DNA of 9,016 nt from Alphaproteobacteria bacterium (GTDB lineage Bacteria; Pseudomonadota; Alphaproteobacteria; RF32; UBA3637): the NCBI GenBank assembly GCA_017632555.1, contig JAGBRF010000104.1, forward strand, positions 1 to 9,016, in the 5' to 3' direction. Numbering within the stretch: position 1 is the first letter of the stretch; every line of letters begins with the position of its first letter. The notes beneath the pieces were generated by a model. The model had not been told where the DNA came from, did not search any database, and worked only from the letters and a program-made list of their open reading frames with translations. A program made the position numbers and the translations under genes. Positions 1 to 8,045 of this stretch are shown piece after piece.

Positions 1-419
1 AAATTCGTTTGGCTTCCGGTGCACCGTTGGGATATTCGCAAAACGATGTACGTATAGAAGGTTGTGCGATTGAATGCCGTATCAACGCAGAAAATCCGCA
101 AACATTCGTTCCCAGCCCCGGACAAATCGATTGTTGGCACGTGCCCGGCGGTTTATGGGTTCGTGTAGATTCGGCTATGTTTGCCGGTTATAAAGTGCCG
201 CCTCATTACGACAGTTTAGTTGCTAAACTGATTGTTTTCGGTCGAACACGTAACGGTGCTTTGATGCGTTTGCGGCGTGCTTTGGACGAATTTGTCATTG
301 ACGGCATAGAAACAACCATACCTTTGCATCAAAAATTGATTCATGAATCGGAATTCATTGACGGGCAATACAACATTCATTGGTTGCAAAAGTTTTTGAA
401 AGAAAACGCCAAAAAGTAA
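1..419 (+). CDS. accC: Biotin carboxylase subunit of acetyl-CoA carboxylase, C-terminal part (5' end outside window)
   Basis: This is the last 138 residues of biotin carboxylase, read in the frame that starts at base 3 and stops at TAA 417-419. The enzyme uses ATP and bicarbonate to carboxylate biotin on BCCP (AccB), the first half-reaction of cytosolic acetyl-CoA carboxylase in fatty-acid synthesis. The fragment starts near residue 313 by E. coli numbering. It contains the block ECRINAE, whose Arg corresponds to catalytic Arg338, then PSPG, the VPGGLWVRVDS and GYKVPPHYDSL blocks, and the terminal region with DGIETT and NIHWL. These are the normal order and spacing of the family's C-terminal domain, and the end sits about where expected for a protein of roughly 450 residues. 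accC usually follows accB, which would lie left of the window. No clear hairpin terminator follows the stop. All three Trp codons are TGG. Propionyl- or pyruvate-carboxylase subunits are possible alternatives, but they are longer, and this one ends right after the carboxylase core. Confidence 0.93.
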   Translation, partial: IRLASGAPLGYSQNDVRIEGCAIECRINAENPQTFVPSPGQIDCWHVPGGLWVRVDSAMFAGYKVPPHYDSLVAKLIVFGRTRNGALMRLRRALDEFVIDGIETTIPLHQKLIHESEFIDGQYNIHWLQKFLKENAKK

Positions 420-454
420 ATAACGGCAACTTTATCCGATAATATAAAAAGATA

Positions 455-483
455 TTGACCACAGATAAGCAAAAGTTTATACT
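455..483 (+). promoter_or_regulatory. Sigma70-type promoter for the MORN-like gene
   Basis: TTGACC (455-460) and TATACT (478-483) are separated by exactly 17 bases, a near-consensus housekeeping promoter. Transcription would begin near 490, leaving a leader of about 30 bases that carries an AAGGGG ribosome site at 506-511, seven bases before ATG 519. It gives the gene its own transcript, independent of accC. Confidence 0.7.
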
Positions 484-518
484 CTTTGTCAGAAACGTTT
501 TTACAAAGGGGAATTTTC

Positions 519-1043
519 ATGAAAAAAGTTTTATTTATAATACTGTTTTGCGGGCTGTTCGGTGGTTTTGATGCATTGGCAAAAGAAGAATACGATGCCA
601 AACAAACAAAAACTTGCCAAGACGGATTGCTTTGCGATTTGAATGGTAAACTGATAACCGGAACAGTCAAAGAATACGATGAAAAAGAAAACTTAAAAAG
701 CGAAATTTCCTATTTTAACGGGCGAATGAACGGATCCGCAGAAACTTATTATGCAAACGGAAATATGAAAACCAGTGCGCATTATGTGTATGGAAAGAAA
801 GTCGGTAAGAATAAAAAATACTATGAAAACGGTCAATTAAAAGCCGATTTGACATATAAAAACGGGGAAAAGAACGGCACTTCTCAAGTATATGATGAAG
901 CGGGCAATTTAACCGCGGAAATTTTATTCAAAAACGGGAAAGCCATTTCCGGTGAAATGTATGATGATGAAGGCAATAAAACAAAAATGACAAGCGCCCA
1001 TCTGCACAACATTGATAAAGGCATAATGCCAAACGGTAAATAG
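519..1043 (+). CDS. Exported MORN-variant (YwqK-like) repeat protein
   Basis: This is a 174-residue protein. I chose ATG 519 because AAGGGG lies seven bases upstream and the N-terminus then reads as a clean signal peptide: MKK, a hydrophobic stretch (VLFIILFCGLFGGF), and a likely signal peptidase site after DALA at residue 21. The mature part has about four 24-residue repeats at roughly 48-71, 72-95, 96-119 and 120-143, then a partial one. Each follows the pattern G-x-x-x-x-Y-x-x-x-G-x-[LM]-K-x-x-x-x-Y-x-[NY]-G-[KR], typical of the MORN_2/YwqK family. Cys33 and Cys39 could form a disulfide in the periplasm. Some family members are labelled 'antitoxin' in databases, but no toxin gene is adjacent, so that label would not be justified. 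The biochemical role is unknown; a periplasmic or surface beta-sheet repeat protein is the safest description. It stops with TAG and is followed by a terminator. Confidence 0.85.
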   Translation: MKKVLFIILFCGLFGGFDALAKEEYDAKQTKTCQDGLLCDLNGKLITGTVKEYDEKENLKSEISYFNGRMNGSAETYYANGNMKTSAHYVYGKKVGKNKKYYENGQLKADLTYKNGEKNGTSQVYDEAGNLTAEILFKNGKAISGEMYDDEGNKTKMTSAHLHNIDKGIMPNGK

Positions 1044-1074
1044 AAAAATAGGGATAAAGTTTTAACGATATTCA

Positions 1075-1099
1075 AAAACCGTCCACATAGGGCGGTTTT
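1075..1099. terminator. Bidirectional intrinsic terminator between converging genes
   Basis: A 10-bp stem (1075-1084 with 1090-1099, one G-U pair) closes a 5-base loop, ACATA. On the plus strand it ends in TTTTC after the MORN-like gene. On the minus strand it ends in TTTTT just downstream of the tRNA. It therefore probably stops transcription from both sides. Confidence 0.75.
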
Positions 1100-1100
1100 C

Positions 1101-1175
1101 TGGTGGGTGTAACTGGGTTCGAACCAGTGGCCCCTACGATGTGAACGTAGTGCTCTACCGCTGAGCTATACACCC
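1101..1175 (-). tRNA. tRNA-Val (anticodon CAC)
   Basis: The reverse complement folds as a full 75-nt tRNA with encoded CCA. The acceptor stem GGGTGTA pairs with TACACCC, followed by discriminator A and CCA (CCA at 1101-1103). The D arm is AGCTC-AGCGGTA-GAGC. The anticodon stem CTACG/CGTAG encloses the loop TTCACAT, giving anticodon CAC (plus-strand GTG at 1141-1143) for the valine codon GUG. The T arm ACTGG-TTCGAAC-CCAGT is perfect. Its own promoter lies just upstream, and the bidirectional terminator begins one base after CCA. No integrase or duplicated 3' end is visible, so there is no sign that it serves as an attachment site here. Confidence 0.96.
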
Positions 1176-1188
1176 GAAAGCGTTATCT

Positions 1189-1217
1189 TTTATATTCGTT
1201 TTGCGGTAAATTGTCAA
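1189..1217 (-). promoter_or_regulatory. Consensus promoter of tRNA-Val
   Basis: On the minus strand a perfect TTGACA (1212-1217) lies 17 bases before TATAAA (1189-1194). Initiation would fall near 1182, about seven bases before the mature tRNA 5' end at 1175, giving a very short leader. It sits in the 52-base gap after the Sel1-like gene, so the tRNA need not depend on that gene's transcript. Confidence 0.82.
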
Positions 1218-1227
1218 GGGTTAAAAA

Positions 1228-1929
1228 TTATTTTTTTGCGGCTTGGCTGATTTTTCCCAATTCATCTTCCGCTTTCATTATTTGCGACATAGTCATTTCA
1301 CCGCTTAAACGATCAATCATATTTTGTAAATCATCTTCACTTTGTGCGAAAGCAGGGTGCTTTTTACTTAAAGTAAGCCAAATGTATGCGCACACATAAT
1401 TGTCAATGCTTAAACAAATGTTCACAATTTCCAACATTGCAGTCGGATCACCGGACAAAGCCAACTGTTGTTTTTCCTTTATAATTTCTTCTTTTTTGAT
1501 GATGTCGTCCAACAAAATAATTCGTTCGGCGGCTTCTTTCCTTAAATTTGCATTGTCGCATCTTAAAACTTTTTCGTAATACGCCATAGCATCATCAAAC
1601 GATATATCCGTTCCGTGACCAAACGTATACATGCTGGCCACTTTCATTTGGGCATATGGATTTTTTTCGGCGGCTTTTAAGTAAAGTTCAAAGGCTTTTT
1701 CTTCGTTTTTTTCGACCAATTTGCCTTGTTCATGAATAGCGGCGGCAATGTAAGCGGCAGCGGCATTTCCTTTTTGAATATACGGTTCAAGCAAATTCAA
1801 CACAGCCGATGTTTGAATGGTCAGCATATCCGCGTGGGGTTCCAGTTCTTTATAATCTTCTTCCCATGTGGTTGCAAATGCCAAATGTGCAGTAAAAACA
1901 ATAAATAAAAACAACCCAAATCGTTTCAT
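1228..1929 (-). CDS. Exported Sel1-like (TPR-related) repeat protein
   Basis: This is a 233-residue protein with a signal peptide: MKR, a hydrophobic core (FGLFLFIVFTAHLAF) and a likely cleavage after AFA at about residue 19. The mature region carries two recognisable Sel1-like repeats, about 56-90 (AAYIAA..HEQG...N.EKAFELYLKAAEKN) and 91-122 (AQMKVASMYTFGHG....DDAMAYYEKVL), and a degenerate third at about 157-190. A charged helical segment at 140-155 (KKEEIIKEKQQ) may form a coiled coil. Sel1 repeats fold as paired helices that mediate protein-protein contacts, so it is probably a periplasmic scaffold or adaptor; its partner is unknown. The start is supported by AGGAAAG (complement at 1934-1940). 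It is divergent from groES, converges on no gene, and is followed by the tRNA promoter with no visible terminator of its own. Both Trp codons are TGG and the stop is TAA. Confidence 0.85.
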   Translation of the reverse strand: MKRFGLFLFIVFTAHLAFATTWEEDYKELEPHADMLTIQTSAVLNLLEPYIQKGNAAAAYIAAAIHEQGKLVEKNEEKAFELYLKAAEKNPYAQMKVASMYTFGHGTDISFDDAMAYYEKVLRCDNANLRKEAAERIILLDDIIKKEEIIKEKQQLALSGDPTAMLEIVNICLSIDNYVCAYIWLTLSKKHPAFAQSEDDLQNMIDRLSGEMTMSQIMKAEDELGKISQAAKK

Positions 1930-1950
1930 AATGCTTTCCTTTTACGGATA

Positions 1951-1979
1951 CTTTTAAACTATGGCAAAATAAAAGTCAA
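1951..1979 (-). promoter_or_regulatory. Probable promoter of the Sel1-like gene
   Basis: On the minus strand TTGACT (1974-1979) lies 17 bases before TAAAAG (1951-1956), a good -35 and a fair -10 hexamer (4 of 6). The leader would be short and includes the AGGAAAG ribosome site. It is back-to-back with the groESL promoter about 25-55 bases away. Confidence 0.5.
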
Positions 1980-2002
1980 ATAAATAAAAAATTTTTGTTG
2001 TT

Positions 2003-2036
2003 TTGACTTGACGAAAACGCATTTTCATACTATCTG
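2003..2036 (+). promoter_or_regulatory. groESL promoter, RpoH (sigma32)-like, possibly overlapping a sigma70 promoter
   Basis: CTTGAC (2007-2012), 17 bases, then CTATCT (2030-2035) fits the alphaproteobacterial heat-shock consensus CTTGA-N17-CYTATNT. The same bases can be read for the housekeeping factor as TTGACG (2008-2013), 17 bases, then TATCTG (2031-2036), which has a weaker -10. I found no CIRCE element (TTAGCACTC-N9-GAGTGCTAA) before groES, so HrcA control at this locus is unlikely. The assignment rests on motif fit only. Confidence 0.6.
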
Positions 2037-2043
2037 ATAGACA

Positions 2044-2062
2044 AAGCCTTTTGTATAGGCTT
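2044..2062 (+). promoter_or_regulatory. Hairpin at the 5' end of the groESL leader
   Basis: AAGCCT (2044-2049) and AGGCTT (2057-2062) form a perfect 6-bp stem with a 7-base loop, TTTGTAT. It would sit within the first bases of the mRNA, more than 20 bases before the AAGGAAG ribosome site (2085-2091). It does not cover the start, so transcript stabilisation is more plausible than a thermometer that masks the ribosome site. Confidence 0.45.
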
Positions 2063-2097
2063 AAGAATTTGTTTAAATAAGTATAAGGAAGAAGAAA

Positions 2098-4058
<1,961 letters not shown>

Positions 4059-4078
4059 ACCGCTTACAGAAAATCAAG

Positions 4079-4109
4079 AAAACGCCTTCATTTTTGAGGG
4101 CGTTTTTTT
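4079..4109 (+). terminator. Strong intrinsic terminator of groESL
   Basis: A 12-bp stem (4079-4090 with 4095-4106, one G-U pair) with a TTTT loop runs into a seven-T tract at 4103-4109. It begins 20 bases after the groEL stop codon. It should insulate the ankyrin locus from most heat-shock transcription. Confidence 0.93.
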
Positions 4110-4147
4110 GTGTTTATTTTACGATATCAAAGGGTTCAGATGTCAAC

Positions 4148-4477
4148 ATGAAAAGCCCGGATGAATTCACTATCCCGCCGATAATATATGCTTCTTTTGG
4201 CAATAATTTGCCCGCATTAAACGAATTGATTTCTGCCAAGGCCAATGTAAACGCTAAAAACAATCGCGGTTATACACCGTTGATGGTTGCGGCAATAAAC
4301 GGATATACGGATATTGTGAAAGCTTTGTTGAAAGCCGGTGTAAATAAAACAATCAAAAGATCCGGCAGAACAGCAGAAGATATGGCGAAAGCTAATGGTA
4401 AAACGGATATTGAAAAATTATTATCCGGTTCAATCGATTTGTCATATATAAAAAAATCAAATAAGAAGACTTTATAA
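4148..4477 (+). CDS. Small ankyrin-repeat protein, possibly a 5'-truncated remnant
   Basis: This is a 109-residue protein with about two and a half ankyrin repeats. An atypical first repeat runs at about 11-42 (IIYASFGNNLPALNELISAKANVNAKNN). A canonical one follows at 43-75 (RGYTPLMVAAINGYTDIVKALLKAGVN), then a partial one (SGRTAEDMAKANGKTDIEKLL), and a basic tail. The nearest Shine-Dalgarno-like run, AAAGGG (4129-4134), is 13 bases from ATG 4148, which is long. The frame stays open upstream, and the codons just before ATG read ISKGSDVN, itself the end of an ankyrin repeat. The gene may therefore have lost its 5' part where it meets the groEL terminator. I see no clear promoter between terminator and start. 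It lacks both family motifs (Trp N-terminus, ADKIR tail) of the downstream operon. Ankyrin arrays bind proteins; the partner is unknown. Confidence 0.7.
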   Translation: MKSPDEFTIPPIIYASFGNNLPALNELISAKANVNAKNNRGYTPLMVAAINGYTDIVKALLKAGVNKTIKRSGRTAEDMAKANGKTDIEKLLSGSIDLSYIKKSNKKTL

Positions 4478-4518
4478 TCGCCGATAACAACCTTTTTTAA
4501 TAAGAATACACTACACGT

Positions 4519-4537
4519 CTATTTTTATAAAAAATAG
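4519..4537. promoter_or_regulatory. AT-only palindrome abutting the ankyrin-operon -35 box
   Basis: CTATTTTT-ATA-AAAAATAG is a perfect inverted repeat of 8-base arms that ends one base before TTGACA. It could be an operator for a dimeric regulator, an AT-rich UP element, or a weak hairpin ending the upstream small ankyrin transcript. The position favours a role in promoter control, but this is inference. Confidence 0.4.
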
Positions 4538-4566
4538 TTGACAAAATACCAATAATGTGTTAAAGT
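4538..4566 (+). promoter_or_regulatory. Promoter of the ankyrin operon
   Basis: A perfect TTGACA (4538-4543), 17 bases, then TAAAGT (4561-4566, 4 of 6 matches) lie in the 150-base gap before the first operon gene. The start would be near 4573, giving a leader of about 55 bases with AAAAAGGG before ATG 4628. I saw no comparable promoter between the later ankyrin genes, which are 5-17 bases apart. Confidence 0.65.
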
Positions 4567-4627
4567 GGCGGAATGATTAGGGTTGGTGGTCAATCTTAAA
4601 AAATAAAATTGTAAAAAGGGAAACAAA

Positions 4628-5260
4628 ATGAGTATGCAATCATTATACGATTTCTATGACGATGTGAACGAAGAAAATGAAGGAAAATATTTGCGTGAAA
4701 TTTACGCTGAACAGGGATATTCGATTAAAGGTATCCATGAACCTTCTATGGAAGAAAGTATTCATGAAGCTGCCAGAAACTGACACGCAGGAATAATTCA
4801 AGAATGGCTGAATCGTGGTGTATCTATTGACGTTTATGATGAAAATCATGAAACACCGGCTTATTCTGCTTTATCGAATTTGAAAGTAGATACTTTTGAA
4901 GCTTTGGTTTTAGCCGGAGCAGATGTCAATGCAAAAGATGCTTATGGTTCGACATTATTCCAAAATGCTTTTGTTTTTATTTCCGATTATCCGTTTTTTG
5001 ATTTAATAGTTGAAGAAATGGTTCAACGCGGTGCCGATACAAACGTAAAAGATGAAACGGGTTACACTGTTTTACAAAACATTGACCTTTTTCCTTATGA
5101 GGATGAAGAAGAAAAAGAAGAAGTCAGATATATTCTTCAAAATGCAGATAAAATCCGTGCCGAATATTTAGCTAAACAAGCTAAAATCCAACAACCGGTA
5201 AAAGTTGCAACGCATAATGCAACAGTTGATGTAAATCAAAACATCAAACAAAACGGATAA
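4628..5260 (+). pseudogene. Ankyrin-repeat gene with one internal UGA (codon 52); decayed or read through
   Basis: The frame from ATG 4628 (AAAAAGGGAAAC ribosome site) to TAA 5258-5260 is 210 codons, interrupted only by TGA at 4781-4783. The residues around it are a normal ankyrin repeat: IHEAARN, stop, HAGIIQEWLNRGVSIDVYD. The stop takes the place of the consensus Gly of 'AARNGH', one base from GGA. Two more repeats follow (DTFEALVLAGADVNAKDAYG and FFDLIVEEMVQRGADTNVKDETG), then an acidic stretch (EDEEEKEE) and the family tail NADKIRAEYLAKQAK. Residues 1-45 (MSMQSLYDFYDD...) are acidic and lack the Trp motif of the paralogues. Without readthrough the product is a 51-residue peptide; a TTG at 4880 could restart a 126-residue fragment, but no good ribosome site precedes it. 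The next gene starts five bases after the stop. UGA followed by C is a leaky stop context, so readthrough is possible. Confidence 0.72.
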
Positions 5261-5265
5261 TAACA

Positions 5266-6609
5266 ATGGATAAGTTAAACAGGTGGAATAAATCGTGGGG
5301 GAAGGTTGATTGGAATAAAAATTCCGATGAACTGATTGAACAAAAAATAATCGATTTCCATAACGCCGGTATAGATTTTAATATGGAAAAAGATAATGCC
5401 ACCGGTTTAACACCATTGCATTTAGCCGCTTTATACGGACGCGCCAAGTTGATTAAACCATTGATTGACTTTGGGGCTGATCCTGATGCAGAAGCATATA
5501 TGGGAAACGGATTAAACTATAAAACCCCGTTGATGTTGGCATCGGGCAAAGGTCACAACGCAACAGTAAAAGAACTGATTAAATGCGGTGCGCACGTCAA
5601 TTATAAAACGGTGAATAATTTTTCAAATGGCAGAGCCACAGCATTGGCGTATGCAGTGCTTTATGGACATCCCGAAACCGTCAAATTGTTGATTGAAGCC
5701 GGTGCTTGTGAAATAAAGTCTGCTTTATCTGTTGAATCAGAAAAGAACAACGCCAAAATTAAAAAATTGCTTGAAAATGCGGACAAAATCCGTATTGCTT
5801 ATTTGGAAGAACAAGCAAACGTAAAAAAAGCCGTTAAACAAAAACTTAAAAATCAAAAACAATTGGACAGTCAGTTGCATACTGCCGCAACCTATGGCGA
5901 TTTGAACAAAGTCAAAACTTTGGTTGCGCGCGGTGCCAATGTAAATTCAAAAAATGCTTCAAATCAAACGGCTGTGATGATGGCTGTTGCTAAAAATCAC
6001 GCAAACGTGGCCAATTTCTTGGTTGAAAATGGCGCCAATGTGAACTTAAAAGATTCTGACGGTAAATCGGCTCTGCTGAACGCCGTTCTGGCTGACCGGG
6101 TTGAATTGATTGATACTTTAATCAAACACGGTGCCGATATGTATGAAAAAATCGATGCTGATGGTAACAGTTTGTTGCACATAGCGGTAAAAGAAAATTG
6201 CACAAAAAGCATTAAAGCCTTGCTTAAAAACGGATTTGATGAATATACCGCAAATGAAACGGGCGATATGGCATTACATACTGCCGCAGTGATTTGAAAC
6301 AATGAAGCGGTTATAATATTCCTTGACCACAATCCGAATATGATTGAAGCAACGGGACAAAATGAGCATACGGCATTATACAAAGCGGTTTCTTACAACC
6401 AACTTTCAGTTGCTAAAACGTTGATAGAACGTGATGCTTTTTATTTCGATTTTAATTTGCCGATAGCCAGTAAAGAAATGGCACAGCTTTTTATAAACGA
6501 TGATAAAATCCGCGCTGAATATGTAAAAGCAACACGGAACACAGTTGCTAAACACAAAGTAAATAATAAAAAGAACGGAAATTCAAAATCCGACAAACAA
6601 TATGTATAA
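5266..6609 (+). pseudogene. Two-module ankyrin-repeat gene with one internal UGA (codon 344)
   Basis: The frame is 447 codons, with TGA at 6295-6297 the only interruption; the part before it is an intact 343-residue reading frame. Residues 1-40 hold the Trp motif (WNKSWGKVDW, 7-16) and a helical cap. Module one has three repeats at about 47-155 and ends in NADKIRIAYLEEQA (171-184), the motif found at the C-terminus of its paralogues. A basic linker follows, then module two with about six more repeats (from about 200), ending in the degenerate copy NDDKIRAEYV and a basic tail. The array looks like two paralogues fused end to end. The TGA sits at the Gly position of a repeat (LHTAAVI, stop, NNEAVIIFLDHNPNMI). 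The paralogue starting at 6937 has a colinear segment (LINAVASQEIPLIEMFLDNYPNMI) with Gln there, so the downstream frame is genuine coding sequence. The start is five bases after the preceding stop with a poor ribosome site, which suggests translational coupling. Automated callers would probably report only 5266-6297 plus a fragment at 6340-6609. Confidence 0.75.
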
Positions 6610-6626
6610 GAAAGGAAATTAAAGAA

Positions 6627-6920
6627 ATGGCAGGTATAATAGATATGATAAAATCGGGTGTTTTATCAGAAGAAAGTTTAATTAGAGAAATAAAGGATTC
6701 AGTAGCCAAAGGTTGGAATGTTAATCAAAAAGATGAATGTGGTTGCAGACCTTTGATGTTGACTGAATCTCCGAAAGTAGCTAAAGAACTGATTGCATCC
6801 GGTGCTGATGTAAATGCAGAAGATAACCATGGTAATACAGCTTTAAGATGGGCCAAAGCAAAAGGTAATGATGGAGTTGTAACTGTTTTGATCGCCGCCG
6901 GTGCAAGACAACGCAGTTAA
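6627..6920 (+). CDS. Short ankyrin-repeat protein
   Basis: This is a 97-residue protein starting 17 bases after the previous stop, with AAAGGAAA (6611-6618) as ribosome site. A helical N-terminus (MAGIIDMIKSGVLSEESLIREIKDS) leads into a truncated repeat (VAKGWNVNQKDECGCRPLMLT), a compact one (SPKVAKELIASGADVNAEDN) and a closing repeat (HGNTALRWAKAKGNDGVVTVLIAAGA). It has neither the Trp motif nor the ADKIR tail of its larger neighbours, so it is either a minimal member or a reduced one. Three repeats are barely enough for a stable ankyrin fold. There is no signal peptide, so it is cytosolic or secreted by another route. It stops with TAA, and the next gene begins 16 bases later. Confidence 0.8.
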   Translation: MAGIIDMIKSGVLSEESLIREIKDSVAKGWNVNQKDECGCRPLMLTESPKVAKELIASGADVNAEDNHGNTALRWAKAKGNDGVVTVLIAAGARQRS

Positions 6921-6936
6921 AAAGAAAGGGAAAAAG

Positions 6937-8031
6937 ATGGATAAGAAGAGTTGGAATGACACTTGGGGGCAAATCGATTGGGGATTCGATTGCAAAACAA
7001 AAGTCAAAAAGAAAATAAATGAACTTTACAATGCCGGTGTCAGTCTTGATATGCTGGACTATAAGGGTGAAAGAGCCCCTATACACTACATTGCTGAACT
7101 TTATCCGTCTGATGTTCTTGCTTTGTTGATGAGATGCGGAGCCCTTACTGCATTAAGGGCCAAAGATGGTTTAACGGCTATGCATTACGCTGTTAAGGGT
7201 AATAAACCGGAAAATATTGAAATTTTATTGAAGCACGGCGTAACAGATATAGAAGTTTTAAAAGACAAATGGGACAGAACAGCTTTGGATTTTGCTGCCC
7301 ATGCCGGCAAAACAGAAATTGTTAAGGCTTTATGTGATCATAACCCAAACTTGATAAACGTACAAAACAGATCCGGTTGGACAGCTTTGCATTATGCTGC
7401 ATTTTACGGTTTTGATGAAATGGCTGCGTATTTGCTTGAACATGGTGCAGATGTGAATATGAAAACGAAAGAAGGAAAGTTTGCATTAAATCTTTCACAA
7501 AGAAAATATGATGCTCCAAATAATAACGTAAAAAGAATGTTAATTGAAAAAGGTGCAAATGTAGAAGGGCAATCGGATGCTTTAAATTGGGCGGCTATAA
7601 TAGGTGACAAAGATATGGTTGAAAAATTGCTTGAACGTGGCGCGATTGTTGATGATAATACATTGATAAATGCTGTTGCATCCCAAGAAATACCACTGAT
7701 TGAAATGTTTCTTGACAATTATCCGAATATGATAAATTTGAAAGATGGCAGTCCGGTACATTATACACCTTTGCATACAGCTATACATGTAAAGGATCCT
7801 AAACTAGTTAAGTTGTTAATTGAACGCGGTGCCGATGTAAATATACCGGACGCTAATGGTCATACAGTTCTTCAAAAAGAAATGGCTTCTTTTTACAAAA
7901 AGCCGGAAATTATTGAACTTTTACAAAAAGCCGATAAAATCAGAGCCAGATATTTGAAAAAACAGGCTCAACCGAAAACAATTGCAAAACATAATAGTTC
8001 AAAATCAGATAATAGCAGAGAACACGAATAA
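6937..8031 (+). CDS. Ankyrin-repeat protein with Trp-motif N-terminus and ADKIR tail
   Basis: This is a 364-residue protein. I chose ATG 6937 over an in-frame GTG 36 bases earlier because AAAGGG (6925-6930) is well spaced and the N-terminus then matches the paralogues (MDKK-SWNDTWGQIDW against MDKLNRWNKSWGKVDW). Residues 6-15 are the Trp motif, followed by a helical segment (KVKKKINELYNAGVSLD) that caps the array. About eight ankyrin repeats run from residue 44 to about 310. The best are GWTALHYAAFYGFDEMAAYLLEHGADVN and the last, YTPLHTAIHVKDPKLVKLLIERGADVN. The C-terminus is KADKIRARYLKKQA (331-344) and a polar tail with IAKHNSS. It is the longest uninterrupted member and serves as the reference for the family. 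There is no signal peptide or membrane segment. The role is unknown: ankyrin proteins bind partner proteins, and in host-associated alphaproteobacteria some are secreted effectors, but nothing here shows secretion. Confidence 0.88.
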   Translation: MDKKSWNDTWGQIDWGFDCKTKVKKKINELYNAGVSLDMLDYKGERAPIHYIAELYPSDVLALLMRCGALTALRAKDGLTAMHYAVKGNKPENIEILLKHGVTDIEVLKDKWDRTALDFAAHAGKTEIVKALCDHNPNLINVQNRSGWTALHYAAFYGFDEMAAYLLEHGADVNMKTKEGKFALNLSQRKYDAPNNNVKRMLIEKGANVEGQSDALNWAAIIGDKDMVEKLLERGAIVDDNTLINAVASQEIPLIEMFLDNYPNMINLKDGSPVHYTPLHTAIHVKDPKLVKLLIERGADVNIPDANGHTVLQKEMASFYKKPEIIELLQKADKIRARYLKKQAQPKTIAKHNSSKSDNSREHE

Positions 8032-8045
8032 AAAAGGGAAATAAT

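Noticed and set aside
519..1043. Antitoxin of a toxin-antitoxin pair (YwqK label)
   Set aside because: It has a signal peptide and its own promoter and terminator, and no partner toxin gene lies nearby.
1101..1175. tRNA-Val as integration site of a mobile element
   Set aside because: No integrase, no repeat of the tRNA 3' end, and no transposase is visible in the window.
2036..2097. CIRCE operator before groES
   Set aside because: The only inverted repeat (AAGCCT/AGGCTT, 7-base loop) does not match TTAGCACTC-N9-GAGTGCTAA in sequence or spacing.
2044..2097. RNA thermometer controlling groES translation
   Set aside because: The hairpin lies more than 20 bases upstream of the ribosome site, and I found no good pairing that covers AAGGAAG or the ATG.
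4781..4830. Selenocysteine insertion at the first UGA
   Set aside because: I saw no convincing stem-loop just downstream of the UGA, and the ankyrin position is a structural Gly with no redox role.
4781..6297. UGA reassigned to tryptophan (genetic code 4)
   Set aside because: All of about 25 Trp codons in the window are TGG, including one eight codons after the first UGA. An AT-rich genome with UGA=Trp would use TGA heavily, and the ankyrin consensus at both sites is Gly, not Trp.
4781..6297. Genome-wide UGA=Gly recoding as in Gracilibacteria/SR1
   Set aside because: GroEL, with dozens of Gly codons, and all other intact genes contain no TGA. The proteins are alphaproteobacterial in character. 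Only local readthrough or suppression remains possible.
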